A stretch of DNA of 64,000 nt from Reichenbachiella sp. 5M10 (lineage in GTDB: Bacteria; Bacteroidota; Bacteroidia; Cytophagales; Cyclobacteriaceae). Below the pieces are notes generated by a model. That model was not told the DNA's origin, did no database searches, and saw only the letters and a program-made list of their open reading frames with translations. The stretch is taken from the NCBI RefSeq assembly GCF_002742335.1, contig NZ_MDGR01000007.1, positions 1,554,501 through 1,618,500 on the forward strand. Reading direction: 5' to 3'. Below are positions 63,801 to 64,000 of the stretch, in pieces (within the stretch, counting starts at the first letter, position 1; each line of letters starts with the position of its first letter). Made by a program: the position numbers and the translations under genes.

Positions 63801-64000
63801 GTCATCGCGAGTGATGAGGAAGGGCATGACCAGCTATATAGTATCACTCAAGGGAACGATGAAGGTGTTTTTGCCATTGACCCAAATACAGGAGAGATTA
63901 CGATAGCCAATGCTTCGGCACTGCAGGCATCTGCGAGTACCAGCTTTGTACTGACTGTGGGTGCCGCTGATCAAGGCCCAGGGGCATTGACTTCTGCAGG
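60831..64000 (+). CDS. Large DUF285-type surface protein (3' end outside window)
   Basis: The ATG at 60831 opens a frame without stop to the window end (1056 codons), so the gene is incomplete. A signal peptide (MKNSFLSIVMSLMLFQPLLAQ) is followed by two copies of a DUF285/BspA-like module (about residues 25-290 and 475-685, each with WGSF/WGSM, FSATD or FTATD and a WDVSNV-like repeat). Between them lie two DUF5018-like beta-sandwich units (about 300-480, with YTVTAENGSEQEWVVTI and YTVTAEDGVTQQVWQVS). Later parts have Cys-bearing pre-peptidase-like domains (from 685 and 825) and a cadherin-like repeat at the end. Likely exported by T9SS and surface attached; sorting tail not visible. Confidence 0.9.
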   Translation, partial: MKNSFLSIVMSLMLFQPLLAQEDFQPFVTSWKLSAIDESVTIALNASFTYDFTYAWVHEGDTISDGAHQSVDGDFATVFSAADFSAFGLTEPDTVELYIAGVFPHLTGYTKAQLVDVNQWGDIVWGSFNQTFANWGGRTFSATDAPILSSDGVSFFRIFRQSGSFNGDLSHWDVSNVSAFNEAFQSASSFNSDLGSWELSRVTNFGNSFNGASKFQGHGLSQWDVSHVTRFNSAFNNTDISSTTYDDILISWSQLALQSNVTLSASGTQYCSVQAENARAVLINDFGWTIGDAGAACSDESDIVAFDVTKQLSCEIDAENHTVTVTIAKTDDRTSFSPVIATSTNSQVSPASGELQDFSAPVIYTVTAENGSEQEWVVTIENAILLSTDTDIVQFDLVPNEGVAMIDHSNFTVQIIQDNLIEDITPDIQLSPGASVFPAIGETISLTGSDVIEYTVTAEDGVTQQVWQVSRLDFLPFVSSWEVEDEPITLLLDDAYAYDFVYLWYEGGSLVKKGRHSSESGDFVSDLPPGDYRLQIYQEFPHLIVEADAMDYLLDVSSWGDVVWGSMRGSFESWGGERFTATDVPDLSLVSDMTEMFKDARNFNQDLAIWSIGHVSDMTGLFSQSGMSLFNFDKTLIGWSEQEVQANVNLGAAGLVYCRGEEALAKLQTDFGWAIVTEGQLCHDFCSGAITVSIGETVSGNTTFATNDSNVASDCGSNIVEDGDDEDRSVGVWYRIVGNGETITLNTCNGGLYDFDDTSLSVYTGSCSAGLQCFAGNEDGEQEGCGASGYLAKLSFNSLVDEEYFVLVDGYGSSRGEFDLAVSSQPTSPPPANDNCEGAEVLTVFAEGTGTPTNGTNTHATTAPEPQGCDQYGTVNDVWYRFNSGTNVEVSVTVALTDTDVDGPLVVAESIQIDGYETCGGESLDICESEGTFSMEVVPNTDYLLQLWNGIDREGTFTIQINDGPNTAATIDDVEVSLSRFATNGSVVETVIASDEEGHDQLYSITQGNDEGVFAIDPNTGEITIANASALQASASTSFVLTVGAADQGPGALTSA

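Noticed and set aside
1-64000. CRISPR array, insertion sequence or integrase
   Set aside because: No regular direct repeats, terminal inverted repeats, transposase or integrase motifs were seen on either strand.

Overview
The window comes from a Bacteroidota genome, most likely a marine or polysaccharide-degrading member of the Cytophagales. The evidence is a type IX secretion sorting tail on a pectinesterase, a PL7 alginate lyase lipoprotein, a tmRNA tag ending in YAMAA, weak Shine-Dalgarno signals, several TTG starts, an efflux operon of Bacteroidota type and tetratricopeptide histidine kinase/LytTR regulators. The genus is inferred, not proven.

Region 1 (1-21709) is an extracellular contractile injection system (eCIS) of the Afp/PVC/AlgoCIS class. 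All visible structural genes lie on the + strand in this order: a GH18-like protein with C-terminal membrane helices (5' end outside the window), a DUF4255/Pvc16-like cap protein, an unrecognised 326-residue protein, one sheath, two tubes, a 54-residue DUF5908-like protein, a LysM tube-associated protein, a VgrG-like spike, a PAAR tip, a gp25-like wedge protein, a 1240-residue J-like baseplate protein, a fibre-like protein, a 47-residue microprotein, a Pvc12-like baseplate protein and a tape-measure protein with a roughly 260-residue charged insert. A minus-strand secreted protein separates these from a Pvc15-like AAA+ ATPase. No toxin cargo is recognisable inside the visible part.

Region 2 (21741-34037) holds cell-envelope and housekeeping genes: a 34-residue lysine-rich protein, an M28 peptidase and MltB-type transglycosylase operon, a membrane sensor-like protein with a CxC thioredoxin-like partner, a 1354-residue secreted pectinesterase, a 1-Cys peroxiredoxin, an M49 peptidase lipoprotein and a deoxynucleoside kinase.

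Region 3 (34180-43235) contains an O-methyltransferase, an MltD-like LysM transglycosylase, a receiver-only protein, dnaX split by a 10-A run that looks like a programmed frameshift, a small secreted protein, a beta-barrel protein and an overlapping TPR-CHAT peptidase gene.

Region 4 (43313-55669) carries a tripartite RND efflux operon with a candidate palindromic operator, a His-rich secreted protein, the alginate lyase, ssrA (tmRNA), a short secreted protein, a porin with an amidohydrolase-like N-terminal domain, and nrnA.

Region 5 (55881-64000) has a TPR histidine kinase and LytTR regulator pair, a three-part alpha/beta-hydrolase, cyclase-like and AraC fusion, and the first 1056 codons of a large DUF285-type surface protein that runs off the window. 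I saw no CRISPR array, insertion sequence, rRNA or tRNA.
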